From: Anisus vortex
Taxonomy: Eukaryota; Mollusca; Gastropoda; Planorbidae
Direction of reading: 5' to 3'
DNA length: 64,000 nucleotides
Assembly (NCBI GenBank): GCA_949126835.1
Contig: OX421503.1
Span: forward strand, 5,171,457 to 5,235,456
This document shows, piece by piece, positions 1 to 11,555 of the stretch (the first letter of the stretch is position 1; the number at the start of each line of letters is the position of its first letter). The notes below the pieces were generated by a model, which was given only the letters and a program-made list of their open reading frames with translations, made no database searches and had not been told where the DNA came from. The position numbers were made by a program, and so were the translations under genes.

Positions 1-510
1 ATAATACTGTGGAGACCCCATTAGGACAGAGGAAAGAGTCCACAATTTAACTAATCATAAAATAAAAAACATTACAAACAATAATTATAAACAGATGACA
101 GAGTGTCACTTTAGGTTTTTAGACCGGCCCTTCAGTGACGATTTGAAAGCCGATACAGTAGGGGCAGTGATGGAGGCCTGGTCCAGGGTGTTCCACAGCC
201 TAATGGCTGACGGAAAAAAAGAATATTTGTAGATGTCGGTGCGTGCATGTGGGACATGTAGCTTGAGCTGATGGCCTCGGGTAGAGCGGGACACTTGTTG
301 GATTCAACCTGGCTGTGTGGACATTTCCACTTGGCGGTTCACGATCTTGTAAATAGTGGTGACTTTGTTTATCGCTCTGCAGTGTTGTAGGGGCTCCAGT
401 TGGAGTTGGGCCACCAAAACAGAGGCGTTTGTTTTAAGGCCGTAGTCCTGTAAGATACGACGTGCCGCTCGACGTTGGGTCATCTCCAGCTGAGATATCA
501 AATTCAAAGA
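1..510 (-). mobile_element. LINE 3' fragment (reverse-transcriptase ORF C-terminus)
   Basis: Two minus-strand pieces in neighbouring frames (106-294 and 304-507) read like the extreme C-terminal part of a non-LTR retrotransposon ORF2. One holds the RRAARRILQDYG block and the other YKYSFFPSAIRLWNTL, which is common before the stop of such ORFs. A frame break separates them. The 3' untranslated part (105 down to 1) matches a second copy on the plus strand at 1737-1966, including the GTCTCCACAGTATTAT end. 5'-truncated and inactive. The clade is not resolved. Confidence 0.75.
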
Positions 511-639
511 GCAAGTTGTTTGTTGTTTCAGTTATGTTTTTGTAAATGTTTATTTTGTACGATGTTGTATTTTATACAATAACTCGTGTATTAATCTCAA
601 TTAAACGAGCCAGGAATATGTAAATTAATTAGATTAGTA

Positions 640-1335
640 ATAATTAAGATCTTGACAACATAATTAACAAAGTCTTAACACATGATTAACAAAGGCTTAA
701 CCCATGATTAATTAGACCTATAATAGAATATGCATCATATGTATGGGACCCATCAACTAAAGAAAACATTAAAAAAATAGAACAAATTAAGAAAAGAGCT
801 GCAAGGTTCATTACTAGCGAATATTCACAACTGACAAGAGTAACACCAATAGTTAAATCACTAAACCTAGAAACACTAGAAGACAGAAGGGTAAAGAGTA
901 AAATAATAATAATACATAAGGCATTAAACTCTAATTTAGAATAATACAAACCAATAGCAACCTGTTGCAAATGCTCAGATAAACATGAGGACAAAAACAC
1001 TTTCTTTATCCCCTACGCGAGAAAAAATGCATATAAGTACACTTTCTTTCTGAGTGGCATTCAGGCAAAGAATAGGTTGCCTGAAAAAAAAAAGGAAATT
1101 CAGTGACTTAACGTAATCTAAAACACTAATAAAACTGCAAGACTTAACTCTGACCAAGGATGAGCGTAGGGCACGATAATCTTCTTTATAGAAGGAGCGT
1201 CTGTGATATATAAAATAAGATAAGAATTACGCTTAACAAATGTTTAACAAAGTATTAATACACAATTAACAAAGTCTTAACACTTGATTAAAAATTTATT
1301 AACATATAATTAAAAAGTCTTAGGACATTTTAAAT
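640..1335. repeat. Short minisatellite split by a LINE fragment
   Basis: Imperfect repeats of an attaacaaagtcttaacac-type unit occur at about 640-715 and again at about 1225-1330. The intervening DNA (705-1170) is a LINE fragment, so the LINE probably landed inside a pre-existing tandem array. Copies are too divergent to count accurately by eye. Confidence 0.5.
705..1170 (+). mobile_element. LINE fragment, reverse-transcriptase C-terminus
   Basis: Plus-strand translation gives RPIIEYASYVWDP, then KKRAARFITSEY, then a leucine-rich TLEDRR block and NAYKYTFFLSGI. This is the usual order at the C-terminal end of LINE ORF2 proteins. There is an in-frame TAA near 940 and the end is degraded. AT-rich and clearly a different family from the copy at 1-510. 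Confidence 0.7.
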
Positions 1336-1414
1336 AATTTGTATTATACACATATTTAATATTTTGATTATTTCTTAAAAGTATTAACAAAACTTCCTTT
1401 TATATTTGCTACAG

Positions 1415-1616
1415 TTGAAGATAATTCCTATGCATGAATGTACTGGAATTCAAACCGCTTTAGAAATTTCATGTACTGGGGACGACGAGGTATACTATGA
1501 AGTTTACCTCAACATTACGGCTAAGGAAGAACTCAGTCAAGCAATGATGATTTTAAATGTACATTTTAGTGATTGGGATATGGTCTCTGAGGATATTGTT
1601 CTGCCCATAATTTACA
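1415..1616 (+). CDS. Receptor gene 1, membrane-proximal ectodomain exon (B type)
   Basis: Internal exon of a putative single-pass membrane receptor. It has a pyrimidine-rich acceptor ending ACAG at 1411-1414 and a GTAAGT donor at 1617. It is read from phase 0 to phase 1 and encodes about 67 residues with an N-glycosylation site (YLNITAK) and two cysteines (HEC, ISC). It is homologous in layout and sequence to the gene 2 exon at 29231-29423: Y.V...LN(I/V)TA..E(L/M)SQA in the middle and (L/R)LPII(Y/T) at the end. The next exon encodes a transmembrane helix, so this is the last extracellular module. The 5' part of the gene lies before the window. Function is inferred from architecture only. The ligand is unknown. 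Confidence 0.75.
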
Positions 1617-1736
1617 GTAAGTACATCTTCTTGCTAAATAACAATTGTTAACTGAATTAATTAGAAGGTTGATACTCACCCACCCACCTACCTGTCTATC
1701 TATCTATCTATATTTATATATTATATACATATATCT

Positions 1737-1966
1737 ACAAATATTCTTTTTTTCCGTCAGCCATTAGGCTGTGGAACACCCTGGACCAGGCCTCCATCAC
1801 TGCCCCTACAGTTCCGGCTTTCAGATCGTCACTGAAGGGCTGGTCTAAAAACCTAAAGTGACACTCTGTCATCTGTTTATAATTGTTGTCAGTGATGCTT
1901 TTTATTTTATGTGTATTTAAATTGTGGACTCTTTCCTCGGTTCTAACGGGGTCTCCACAGTATTAT
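1737..1966 (+). mobile_element. LINE 3' end, second copy, with GAA-rich tail
   Basis: Plus-strand copy of the family seen at 1-510 on the minus strand. It has the same FFPSAIRLWNTLDQASITAP coding tail, the same stop and 3' UTR, and ends in GTCTCCACAGTATTATGAAGAAGAAG. It lies in the intron between the gene 1 B exon and TM exon. Strongly 5'-truncated. Confidence 0.75.
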
Positions 1967-2010
1967 GAAGAAGAAGATATCTATCTCTCTCTCTCTCTCT
2001 CTCTCTGTAT
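1967..2010 (+). repeat. (TC)n microsatellite
   Basis: A run of tctctctctctc follows the LINE tail in the gene 1 intron. Simple repeat with no coding meaning. Confidence 0.8.
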
Positions 2011-2554
2011 ATTTATATATGATGTGCTATAAATCAAATTCTTTTAAGTCCTCAGTTAGACATAGGGCCTGGACAATGCTTATCCACTCCTTCCCGTCTT
2101 TAGACAGTCTCTTCTTTTCTTGTCACTGCATTCTCCCTTCTTTCAGTTATTTGTCCAGCGTTACTCCAGGTGGTATTTGTTTGCTATAGCATGTATAAAT
2201 AGTTTTCATATTGTAGAATTTGAATTGTATAGATGCCTAAAATTTAAATTGAAAGCTGACCAATCCATGTATATCTTAAATGCTAAAGGCGCTCCTTCCA
2301 TCCATAAATTATCGCGTCCTTAGATAATCCATGGTTTGAGTTGAGTCTAGCATTTTGATAAGTGTTTTACATGATGTAAAGTTAATGAATTTTCCAGGTT
2401 TGTTCAGGCAACTCATCACATGCCTGGATGCCAATCCGGCATGAGTTATTTTCTTAAATCTGATTTTATCCACAATGTGTTAATAGATTGTTACTGTTTT
2501 GTATTTCTAAGTTGGAATGTAATGCTTTTACTACTTTGCTCGTTGCACTTCTTT

Positions 2555-3495
2555 CCTCTAAGGATTCATAAACTTCGAAGGGCTCCTTTCTTCCATCTAC
2601 ATCTGTTTCCTGGACATAAAGAACTGGATGACGGAAAACAAGTTGAAGTTGAACAATGAGAAGACTGAAGCTCTTATCGTCGGTACGAGACAGAGGGTCA
2701 TGTCCCTCACTGCGTCCGATCTCCACTGGCCGACACAACAGTACCCTTCCCCCCGACTGTCAAGAGCCTTGTCGTCTATCTCGACTTCACGCTATCCATG
2801 CAGTCCCACATCTCCTTCCAAAAATCTGCTTTTTCCATCTGCGTCCCATTGCCACCATCCGTCGCTATCTGACCAAGGAAGCTTGTGTTAAGCTTGTCAT
2901 CTCTCTCCTCTTTTCCCGCTTGGATTACTGCAACTCGCTCTTGGCTGGCCTCTCGACCTCCTCCCTTTAGGGCCTCCAACGTGTTCAGAACTGTGCTTCC
3001 CGACTGGTCCTTAAGAAGAAGAATTCGACGCATACTACTCCTCTGCTCCGATCTCTGCACTGGCTACCCATTAACCACCGGATCTCCTACAAGCTGGCGA
3101 CTCTATGTTACAAGTGCCTGAATGACTCTGCCCCCGACTACCTTCGCTCCTGTCTCGAGCTCTATACTCAATCCTGTCCACTCCGCTCGGCTTCTGATAC
3201 ACTTACTCTTCAGATCCCTCGTGTGAAACTGGTGTCCGCTGGCGAACAGCATTCTTATACGTGGGCCCGTCCGCATGGAATGAACTCCCCTTACAACTTC
3301 GACAGAGCCCTAGCTTTGACACCTTTAGAAGCCTGCTGAAGACCTACCTATTCAAGTAGCAGTTTGTTATTTTTCATTTATACATTTTTGTCTTTTATTC
3401 GTTGTCTTTACTATGTCTGTAACTGTTGACAGCGCATAGAACTGTTCCCAACAGGATATGCGCTATACAAGTCTTATTATTATTATTATTATTGT
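2555..3495 (+). mobile_element. CR1/L2-like LINE fragment, 3' end of ORF2
   Basis: Broken reading frames on the plus strand hold TENKLKLNNEKTEALIVG, then SRLDYCNSLLAGL, then LRSLHWLPI, the usual order in the C-terminal third of CR1/L2-group ORF2. The 3' UTR contains GCGCATAGAACTGTTCCCAAC and GGATATGCGCTATACAAG and ends in (ATT)n, the typical 3' microsatellite of this group. A second, longer relative is at 25130-26067 and a bare tail at about 41690-41785. Several frameshifts make it a pseudogene. It lies in a gene 1 intron. Confidence 0.8.
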
Positions 3496-3569
3496 TATTA
3501 TTATAAATTAGTGATTTTACAACTGTATTTTATAAAATAAATATCTGCTTTTTTTATTTGTTTTTACAG

Positions 3570-3671
3570 AAAGCAGTAATGTTTCAAACATTGAAACATG
3601 GGCATTATCATGTACATTTGGGACATCTGTGATTATTGTAATCGTGGTACTCATCATCTTGTATATAAAAG
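3570..3671 (+). CDS. Receptor gene 1, transmembrane exon
   Basis: A 34-codon exon between TTTTTACAG (ends 3569) and a GTAAAT donor at 3672, phase 1 to phase 1, matching the phase-1 end of the upstream exon. It encodes a short stalk with an N-glycosylation site (SNVS), then an uninterrupted hydrophobic helix (SVIIVVVLIILYI) and a lysine stop-transfer residue. Gene 3 has a counterpart at 61987-62115 with the same phases, which supports both calls. Confidence 0.75.
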
Positions 3672-4325
3672 GTAAATGAAAAAATCGTTTACTTGTCATT
3701 TTACATACGTATCTTCGTAAACATGATTTTTTTAGAAGTACCTAAAACGCCAAAATTTACAACATAAGAAAGTAAAACAAAAAAAAAAAAGGGGAAAATT
3801 CAACATAAATATATATGTAAAAAAATATTATTGAAACAAAATTTTACAATTTTTAAATTCTTTTTATATTTATATAGTTTAATGCAACTATACATGTAGA
3901 ATAAATAAATTGCTCATCAAGGAAATGCATCAATTTGTTATGTTATTGCGCCGGACTGTTGGTAATAATTATTGGTATATAGAGCAATATTTAAAAAAAC
4001 AAGATTAAAACAATAGTTTTCGTTCGATAATAAGACGGACAAAAGCGTTAACAAGAAGTCATTATACCTCCACAAAGTTGGTATTCCGTAAATTAAAAAA
4101 AAGTAACAATGCTTCTAAAAATAAAAGAAAAAATAACTTGTGTTGAGAGTTTCGGGGAAGCTATGGAAAACTAAACTATAAAAAGTGTTGGTAATCTTGA
4201 CATGTACCTATATAGGCACAGAGAGAGCGAGAGGAAATAATATATACCTACTTACATGGCCTGTAGTATTTACATTCGAAAAAAACACGATATAGATATC
4301 AATGCTGTAATAACTGTATACCGAT
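3672..4325 (+). other. Gene 1 intron sequence, no feature seen
   Basis: AT-rich intronic DNA with poly(A) runs and short simple repeats. No convincing exon, RNA or transposon end on either strand. Confidence 0.5.
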
Positions 4326-4606
4326 TCAAGTAAAGTAAAGTAAAGTACCAGTCGGACCGAATGATCCATAGGTCCGGTGAAGCAGCGTTCACCAGTTTCT
4401 GTGGCCACGGCGTACTAGGTGATTGTGTGGCCAGCACTATGCACAGTCGCCTTTACTTTACCCCAACTAAGGTCAGGTACCCATCAGAGCTGGGTAGACT
4501 CAGGAACACCCTCAAGTCCTGGGAACAAAATCCCGGCTCCACCAGGATTCGAACCCAGGACCTTCGGATAGCCAGTCGAACGCGCTGCCGCTCGGCTGCC
4601 GTGCCC
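4326..4606 (-). mobile_element. tRNA-derived SINE, copy 1
   Basis: Read on the minus strand it begins GGGGCACGGCAGCCGAGC and contains a perfect B-box-like GGTTCGAATCC after GTCCTGG, i.e. a tRNA-like head. A body follows, ending in repeated (TTTAC)n near 4326-4345. A second copy in the same orientation is at 10388-10646 and a body fragment at about 17925-18000. The plus-strand ORF over this SINE is not a gene. Confidence 0.75.
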
Positions 4607-4865
4607 CATATACCGATTCAAGAGCGTGTGTAAATAAAAAAAAATTTGTAGGGAACGGGGGGAAGAGGTGGATTAGTTTATTACCAAATACTGGCAGTCA
4701 CTGAATTGACCTATTATAATATATTTATATTCAATGGTTATTTTAGATATGCTTTTCGAAGCACACTTACATAATTTAAAAAAATGTTTTAGTGGTTATA
4801 CGTGTGCTAATAAATTAAGGGGGATTTTCAAAATCTCTTTTTTCTCTCAACAAAGTTTATTATAG

Positions 4866-4907
4866 AAAAAAGAAACAAGAAGCTCATCAGGACAATAGAA
4901 CAGGAAG
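4866..4907 (+). CDS. Receptor gene 1, first cytoplasmic exon
   Basis: A 42-nt exon with TTTATTATAG before it and GTAAGT after it, phase 1 to 1, in frame with the TM exon. It encodes a basic juxtamembrane stretch (EKRNKKLIRTIEQE), as expected just inside the membrane. Small symmetric tail exons can be skipped without a frame change. Confidence 0.6.
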
Positions 4908-5110
4908 GTAAGTCATTTATTTTATGTCTGTGAAATATGGAGAGTAGAAATTTTACTGAAGATGTGTATTTATATAGGCTAGTATAGGCCTACTAACTTT
5001 CTCTTTTTAATCTCTTGAGCAGAAACTCTGTAGTACTTTATTTATATGTCAGTATTATAATCAATTCTTATATCCATTAATCAAGATTTGTATCAAAAAA
5101 TCGGCTAAGC

Positions 5111-6614
5111 CATAGGTTCTCAACCTTTTTCGGTTCTCCGCCCCTTTTTACATTTTTTTTCCGCTCACCGCCCCCCCCCCAACTTTCTTTTAGCGCCCAC
5201 TTTACCCCCTTCCGCCCATCTGGACTATAGTTTCCGCAATTTTTTTAGGCGGACTAGACTTTTTGTGTGATTAATTATCTTTAAAAAAACTGAAAAGGAA
5301 ACATATTGTAAGAATCAATAGATAAAAAAAATTGCCTTAACAAAAGGTTTAAATAAATAAATATTAATGTGAATCGTTTGCCTGGTGTGTTGCTAGAAAT
5401 TTGTCTATAATTGTTTCAATTTTTGTTGCAAAAGCCTTAGGTCTAATAATCAGTAATATTTTTTATATTTATTACAAAACAGAACCTGTTCGGCACCACT
5501 ATTGAATCAAATGTGGAAACATTTTTTTAGTTAAAGGGAGATAATTTATAATGAGCCCGTTTTATTTGAGCTAATATTTCCTTTTTTTTTTCTTTTATAA
5601 AATAAATGCTTAAAAATTTATAACTTTGAAATGATCAAACTGTAAAAAGTATTTAAAAATTATATAAATATTATATTACTATAACTACCCAGTTTGTATG
5701 ATTACTACTTATCTGTACCGCTCAACAATATCATTGTTTCGTCTAAGATGGTCTAAAACACATTAAGGACAACTCGGTTAAACTGAGATCAAAGTATCAT
5801 TAATATTAGCATAGACTATAATATACATGGACCGCTTGCTTTAGTTTTTTATGCTATTATCTTCTTTTTTTTGCAATTCCCGATTCTAAATGAAGTAATT
5901 GTAATTCAACTTCCGTTTTATTAAATCGCATTTTGTTCGACTTTAAATGAATACTTGTAGGCCTATTAATATAATTAATCCTATTATCATTGACTATAAT
6001 AAGATGGACCGCTTGCTCTATTTTTAGAGCTTATGTCTTTTTCCGTGCGCACACAACACTGATCTATAAATGTTTCCGCTCTGTACTTCTTTCGATTTTA
6101 ATTTTTCATTGAGAAAACCAAAGCGATTCAATAAAACGGAAGTGCAAAGTATATTACGAATCGGGAATTAAGAAAATCAGTGTTTCAAGTCATCATATAG
6201 CAGAAATACTAAAGCAAGCGGTCCATGTATATTATAGTCTATGATATTAGCAGATGTTCGGGCGATAGTGATCTGTCAGCAGGGTTGACAGTCCTCCGGT
6301 GAACCAACCACAGGACCAGCCGGCCGCACACTATATTTGCCAAATACGGACCCCTACTTCATCGAAAAGTCACTGCGATTCCTATTTCTTATTAATATAA
6401 TAATATGTAGGCATACTGTAGGGGGTATCAGATATTTAGCAGCACTTGCGTTTACATCACATTTCATCCAAAAACTAATCGATTCAAATAGCTGAGGTGT
6501 TAAAATATATCAGGTACGTCTGTACCGCCCACTTACTCTTCACCGCCCCCCAATCGCCCCCGGGAATGTCAGCGCCCCCCTAAAGCCTCTCATCGCCCCC
6601 GTTGAGAACCTATG
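5111..6614. mobile_element. Non-autonomous hAT-like transposon, 1.5 kb
   Basis: Terminal inverted repeats CATAGGTTCTCAAC at 5111 and GTTGAGAACCTATG at 6601-6614 are flanked by an exact 8-bp duplication GGCTAAGC (5103-5110 and 6615-6622). TIRs of this kind with 8-bp duplications are diagnostic of the hAT superfamily. No transposase ORF is seen. Subterminal C-rich tracts (cgcccccccccc) occur at both ends. A palindromic element (5810-6243) and a SINE fragment (about 6277-6330) are nested inside. Lies in a gene 1 intron. Confidence 0.85.
5810..6243. mobile_element. Nested MITE with about 35-bp inverted ends
   Basis: The ends CATAGACTATAATATACATGG and its complement near 6243 form a long terminal inverted repeat continuing into GACCGCTTGCTTTAGT. 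A third, internal partial copy of the same motif lies near 5990-6020. ATATTAG flanks both sides. It sits wholly inside the hAT-like element at 5111-6614, so it inserted later or was captured. Confidence 0.7.
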
Positions 6615-6622
6615 GGCTAAGC

Positions 6623-7416
6623 CAATATTTATACCAGACAAGCAATTATAGAAACCACCAGGAACCGATAAAACAAAGCAATTAGAAAAAAAAAATTACA
6701 GTAAATAATTAACTAAATTAATCAGTCCAGCAGCCTATCACCATACCAATAAATCAATAACCCAATGAATGTATTCAGAATCATTCTAAATTTTCTTACA
6801 GTCTATCTATATGTTGGTACTAATATCCTTTTATCTGCCTGTTGAGCGCATCCCATTCCTTCATAATAAAATAACAATAGACTGCACCTCTCTCTCTCTC
6901 CGATATGTTTATTACTAAATATTATTTAGAGATATAATTTTATACATGATTAGATTTTTTAGAAATTGAACACAAGCACTTCCCTCAATTGCACATTAAA
7001 AATATAGCAGCCCTACAATGTTACATTTTTTGCATAAATCTTATTTTGTTTGGATTTTAGTTTTTCTGTCAAAACATTAAAATGTAGGCCTACCCTAAAA
7101 CTATTAGACACTTTGCTAGTGATGATACCCATTGGTACAGAAGTGTGATTGGATGAAGACAGCTGGGCATTTTAGCTGACCAATAATGCTTCACTTGCTA
7201 CAAAAATAATTTAAAATGAGCTACAATTAAGAGACAGATCTAAAATGACTTTAATAATTATTTCTCTATAAAATGAACCATATAAAGTTGCATAATTTTT
7301 CCCACATTACACCTCTACTGCCATGACTAAACCAAGCAGATTATACCTCTACCAGTGTAAACATAGCATAGTAATTATTATATTAAGAAGATAATAATTT
7401 TTTAGTCAAGATGAGG
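6623..7416 (+). other. Gene 1 intron, no feature seen
   Basis: AT-rich DNA with a short (TC)n tract near 6890. No exon or transposon ends recognised. A missing tail exon that changes phase 1 to phase 2 could hide in this or the next empty stretch. Confidence 0.4.
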
Positions 7417-7424
7417 ATCTAACC

Positions 7425-7770
7425 CAGGGGTCGGGAACCTTTTTGTCTTAGAGAGCCATGGATACCACATATTTTGAAAAGTAATTATGTGAGAGCCATA
7501 TATTATGTTTAAAGCTAAGAATTCAAGTAAATGTGTGCATTTTGTGTAATTTCAACACTAAAAGTACAATAATTATGTCCCTGAATTCTTCTTATGCTGA
7601 GCTGCAGTAGACTTTAGCTCATTTGTAGAATGAAATATTGATATGCAATTAATATGTAGATCAAAAAGTCAAAAATTTTTTTTTTCAATAATCGAACATT
7701 TGTCTGTGAGCCAGATGCAGCCATCAAAGGAGCCACATATGGCTCGTGAGCCATGGGTTCCCGACCCCTG
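7425..7770. mobile_element. hAT MITE, 346 bp
   Basis: The ends CAGGGGTCGGGAACC and GGTTCCCGACCCCTG are perfect inverted repeats, flanked by the exact 8-bp duplication ATCTAACC (7417-7424 and 7771-7778). The internal text 'gagagccat ... tattatgtttaaa' recurs in the element at 42106-42487, so both are one family. No coding capacity. Confidence 0.92.
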
Positions 7771-7778
7771 ATCTAACC

Positions 7779-9459
7779 CCTGCTAATATTAATTATATTT
7801 TTGGATCTTTTATGTTAATGAGTTTTATTAGTCCATTGATGAGTAAAGTGGAGTAGATACGTAGTAATCATACAACCTGGGTAGTTAATGTAATGTCTAA
7901 AAATATACATATAAATTCTTTGTTCGTATTATATATGCATATAAATTTCAAATACTGTTTACAATTTGATCATTTGAAAGTTATAAATTGTATTCTATTA
8001 TAAAAAGAAAAAAAACGCTACAAATATTAGCTAAAATAAAATGGGTTAATTATCTCCCTTTAATTAAAAAAAACTTTTAAAATTTGATTCAAAAGTGATG
8101 CCAAAGAAGTTAGATCTATTAATTGTAATACATTATAAAAAATATTACTGACTAATTCTTATCTCTTTATATAATCCAACATTATGGTATTCATTACAAC
8201 ATTTAATTATTAGAGGATTAAAATAATTTACTTTAAACTGTTGTAAATAAAAAATTTTTGCAATAATTGTTTGACATTTTAAGGAGTTTATATTTTAAAC
8301 ATTAATAATTACAAATATACATAATATAGTGCAATTATATAAGTCTCTTATATTTATTAAATTAATAATACAAATAAATTTGTTTTATAATTACTTATAA
8401 TTATGTTTAATTAAAGAAGGTGAGCAAAAAAACTTATGCAAATGGGCACATTTGGATGCCAGTTTTTTTAAAGTTTAAAATTCAACCTGCTGCATTTTAA
8501 AATCGTCAATATTCCTCCACTTTAAAAAAGATCTATATCTAAGAAGGTTGTAGTAATATCAAACCAGTTAGGCTTGATGTGGTATGAAAAAAAGTCCATC
8601 AATTTGAAAGTCATGCCTTTGATTAGAAAACTCCGCTTTGAGTGTTTCGATGTACATCATAAAAAATCCAACTTTCTATCTTAATATATGCCTTACTATA
8701 GGGATGTGCATCAGTTAAATGTTTTGAAATTGATTTCACGACAAGATATGTCCAGTTTCAATGCAAATCCATTCCAGTGGTGCTTGGAAATGCAACTCAC
8801 TGAAATGTGTTGCTATGTCATTCAGAAAAATCGGGTTCAACAGTCAGTTTTCCTAATTTAGAAGCGAAAAATCTATCTATCTCTATATGATATATTAACA
8901 AATATTAGCAAACAACATTTAACATTGAAATAAATAAATATATAGACCATATATCTATATCTTTATCAATCTATATCTATGTATAGGCCTATCTATCTAT
9001 CTTTCTATCTATCTAAATATAATATAATATATGTAACTTAAAAATGAAGAAAAAAAGCACATTTTGAAATATTGTCTGATTGCTTACAAATTGGTGAAAA
9101 TATTTCACCTGATCAAAAATGTAATATCTTTTGAGATAATGTTTTGAAAAAACCAAACAAAAAAGAACAACACTTTAGTTAGCATTTTAAACTTAATTTA
9201 CTTTTACAGTCCAAGAAAAGATTTGAGTCAGACAAATGATAATATGATTCTATAAAGCGCAACAGTCCCTATGTACGACAATTCAATGATAAAAGCATTT
9301 TTTACTTGGTAATTTTTTTTTCAACATAAGAAACTACGAATGTTTAATCCCACTGATGTACATTAACAGAATAGTTGAAACATGCGTGTCACTAAAAGAG
9401 CATTTCAGAACCCTCCTTTTGTCCCTTAGGAAAAATAACTTACATTGCTTAAAGACAAT
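7779..9459 (+). other. AT-rich gene 1 intron, no clear feature
   Basis: Very AT-rich, with tetranucleotide (TCTA)n runs at about 8940-9010. An acceptor-like TTTACAG at 9202-9208 is followed by a short open stretch that stops within six codons in the phase required by the upstream exon. I do not call it. Confidence 0.4.
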
Positions 9460-10020
9460 TTAAATTGAAGATGCCGCTACATTGGAGAATAGCTTTGTGG
9501 GGTATTTGCATTACCTTTGCATCCAATTGGATCTATTTCCGTTGATCTCTGGTATAGTATTTCACTTCTGTACCGATGGGCCTCAAAGCTGGCCAAGTGT
9601 GTAAACCACCGACACGCTTTTATACTAGTGGGCTAATGCATTGGGGACTGCCCCTGTTGTGCATCCAAGATTTAATTGCACAGGCAAGAGCAAGCAAAAC
9701 TTGGTGCTGAAAAAGAAATGTGCAAGTTAGGTGCCTGGATGTCCAGGCCCATAATCTGTAATTTGTACTACCGGGCGACAGTGAAGGTAGCCACCATGTT
9801 AATGATCCGGTGGAATTTCGCAGGTGGGGATTAGCAGTGTATTACATGTGACTGCGAGACCGTACTCTTTGTTACGCCTCCCTCAAGCCCTATCGCGGGG
9901 TGGCTAGTCTTGGACAAGATCTTGGTATGTTCCCCCTTCTTGACCCGTTTTACCGTTACGCCCTGGACGAAAATGCCCTAAGACTCGTCCAATGATTACT
10001 GACCATCTGGGCATGACATG
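9460..10020. repeat. GC-richer unclassified repeat-like block
   Basis: Base composition rises sharply against the surrounding AT-rich intron. The block contains segments such as CTATCGCGGGGTGGCTAG with no reading frame. Borders are approximate. It may be an old SINE or LINE 3' region, but no tRNA-like box or tail was recognised. Confidence 0.3.
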
Positions 10021-10387
10021 TCTTTTTTGTATAAAACATAACCATAGCAGCACATGCACATTAAAATAGATCAATTTAATTATAACTGAATAGCTCTAGT
10101 AGGCCTATGACAATGCCAGCAGGCAATAGAGAGAACATAACCTTCACTAACTACACACATTTTAAGAAGTTAATGATTCTACCCTCCACCCCTCCTAAAA
10201 ACATACTCATAGCCATAGTTATGAACTTGGATCTACATTTAACGTGCCACATTAACTTTTTGTCAATAAACAACATTGGCTAGTTCTATTTCCTTTATGA
10301 CAGACTCAGGTTAATCAATGACATCAATGATAAGAAATTTATGAAAATGTCAGTGTGTTCTTTCCAAATTAGTAATCGTATTCTTAT

Positions 10388-10646
10388 AAGTAAAGTACCC
10401 TTCGGACCAAACTGATCATAGGGCTGGAGAAGCAGCGTTCACCAGATTCTGTGGTTACGGCATATAAGGGGATGTGTGGCCAGCACAATGTCCAGCCGCC
10501 TTTACTTTACCCCAACTAATGTCAGGTACCCATTAGACTCAGGGACACCCTCAAGTCCTGGGAAAAAAATCCCGGCTCCACCAGGATTCAAACCCAGGAC
10601 CTTCGGATCGCTAGTCAAACCCGCTGCCGTCCGGCTACTGTACCCC
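10388..10646 (-). mobile_element. tRNA-derived SINE, copy 2
   Basis: Closely matches the SINE at 4326-4606 over its length, in the same orientation. The box-B region is mutated (GGTTTGAATCC on the minus strand). Interrupts a gene 1 intron. Confidence 0.75.
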
Positions 10647-10827
10647 ATTATCGGTTATGACAGATTCTGTATAATCAGTGACACCAATGCTAAGTATTAT
10701 TTGAAATTAATATGATCTTTCGAAATTAGTCTTTGGATTCTTATATCAAGTAAAATCTCATGGGTAAATGTCAGAAATTATGTTAATACAGTCCGGTTTT
10801 CATTATTTGTTCTTTGTATTCTTGTAG

Positions 10828-10890
10828 CTCAAGGAAGCAAAGAGGTGTACCGATTCCTGAACCCGCTAATGACATGGAGACAGATAAGCA
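10828..10890 (+). CDS. Receptor gene 1, second cytoplasmic exon (frame uncertain)
   Basis: TATTCTTGTAG before and GTAAGC after bound a 63-nt exon, so it keeps phase. Two frames stay open. Frame (i), phase 2, gives SRKQRGVPIPEPANDMETDK and joins a short acidic-lysine end with a stop at 11584-11586. It looks like a natural tail but needs an unseen phase-shifting exon after 4907. Frame (ii), phase 1, continues directly from the 4866-4907 exon and ends at 11648-11650. I prefer (i) on composition and state both. Confidence 0.45.
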
Positions 10891-11094
10891 GTAAGCCTTT
10901 TTTTTTCAAAAATACATTTAAAAAACAATCAATTCTGTAACACAATTTCATTTTTTAAATTTCTTTTGAAACCATTAGCTCTTGTCATTCTTTTATTTCT
11001 TGATACTGAATTAAGAAATTGGTCATCGAAAATGGTCATCTAAATATTCCAAATTATTCTATGTTTGAAGCCTATTACTTGTTAATGTATACAT

Positions 11095-11390
11095 AGGCAG
11101 GAACTGCACTCTTCATCACATTCACTCCTTAAAATTCATAGAGTGGCTGGACACAAAAAAAAGTACCTAGGAGTGGGCTCATTTGAATCTGTGTACGCCT
11201 TCTTTATGGAACAGCTTACCCCAGACACTGAAAGAATCTGAGACAAATGAGTCTTTTAAGAAATAAAGACCTTTCTCCTTTGGCTAATACATCTGCCACT
11301 GCAATTCCCACCAAGAGCACACTGAGCTTGCTAAATTAATTGCATGAATAGAAGCGCTATAAAAATTGACCATTATTATTATTATTATAT
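11095..11390 (+). mobile_element. LINE 3'-end fragment with (ATT)n tail
   Basis: Decayed coding text (LWNSLPQTLKES-like in broken frames), a GCGCTATAAAAATTG segment and (ATTATT)n at the end resemble 3' ends of the CR1/L2-type copies elsewhere in the window. Intronic. Confidence 0.6.
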
Positions 11391-11555
11391 TTTTTCTGAT
11401 ACACACACTTAACATTTTACATACTTTAAAAAAAACAACTATGTACATATTGATAATATATTTAGGTTAGAAATAACAACATACCTACAGACACACTAAC
11501 ACGCATCTGTTTATAATTAATAAAAAATGTTTCAATTTTTTTTTTCTTTTTGCAG

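Noticed and set aside
4326..4606. A genuine tRNA gene
   Set aside because: Has an intact B-box-like segment, but a full cloverleaf is not evident and an about 200-bp SINE body follows; two other diverged copies exist.
4361..4633. Plus-strand ORF over the SINE
   Set aside because: The DNA is a tRNA-derived SINE read backwards. A similar ORF over the second copy differs in frame and stops.
9202..9240. Extra tail exon of gene 1 after TTTACAG
   Set aside because: In the required phase it stops after five codons and has no following poly(A) signal nearby.
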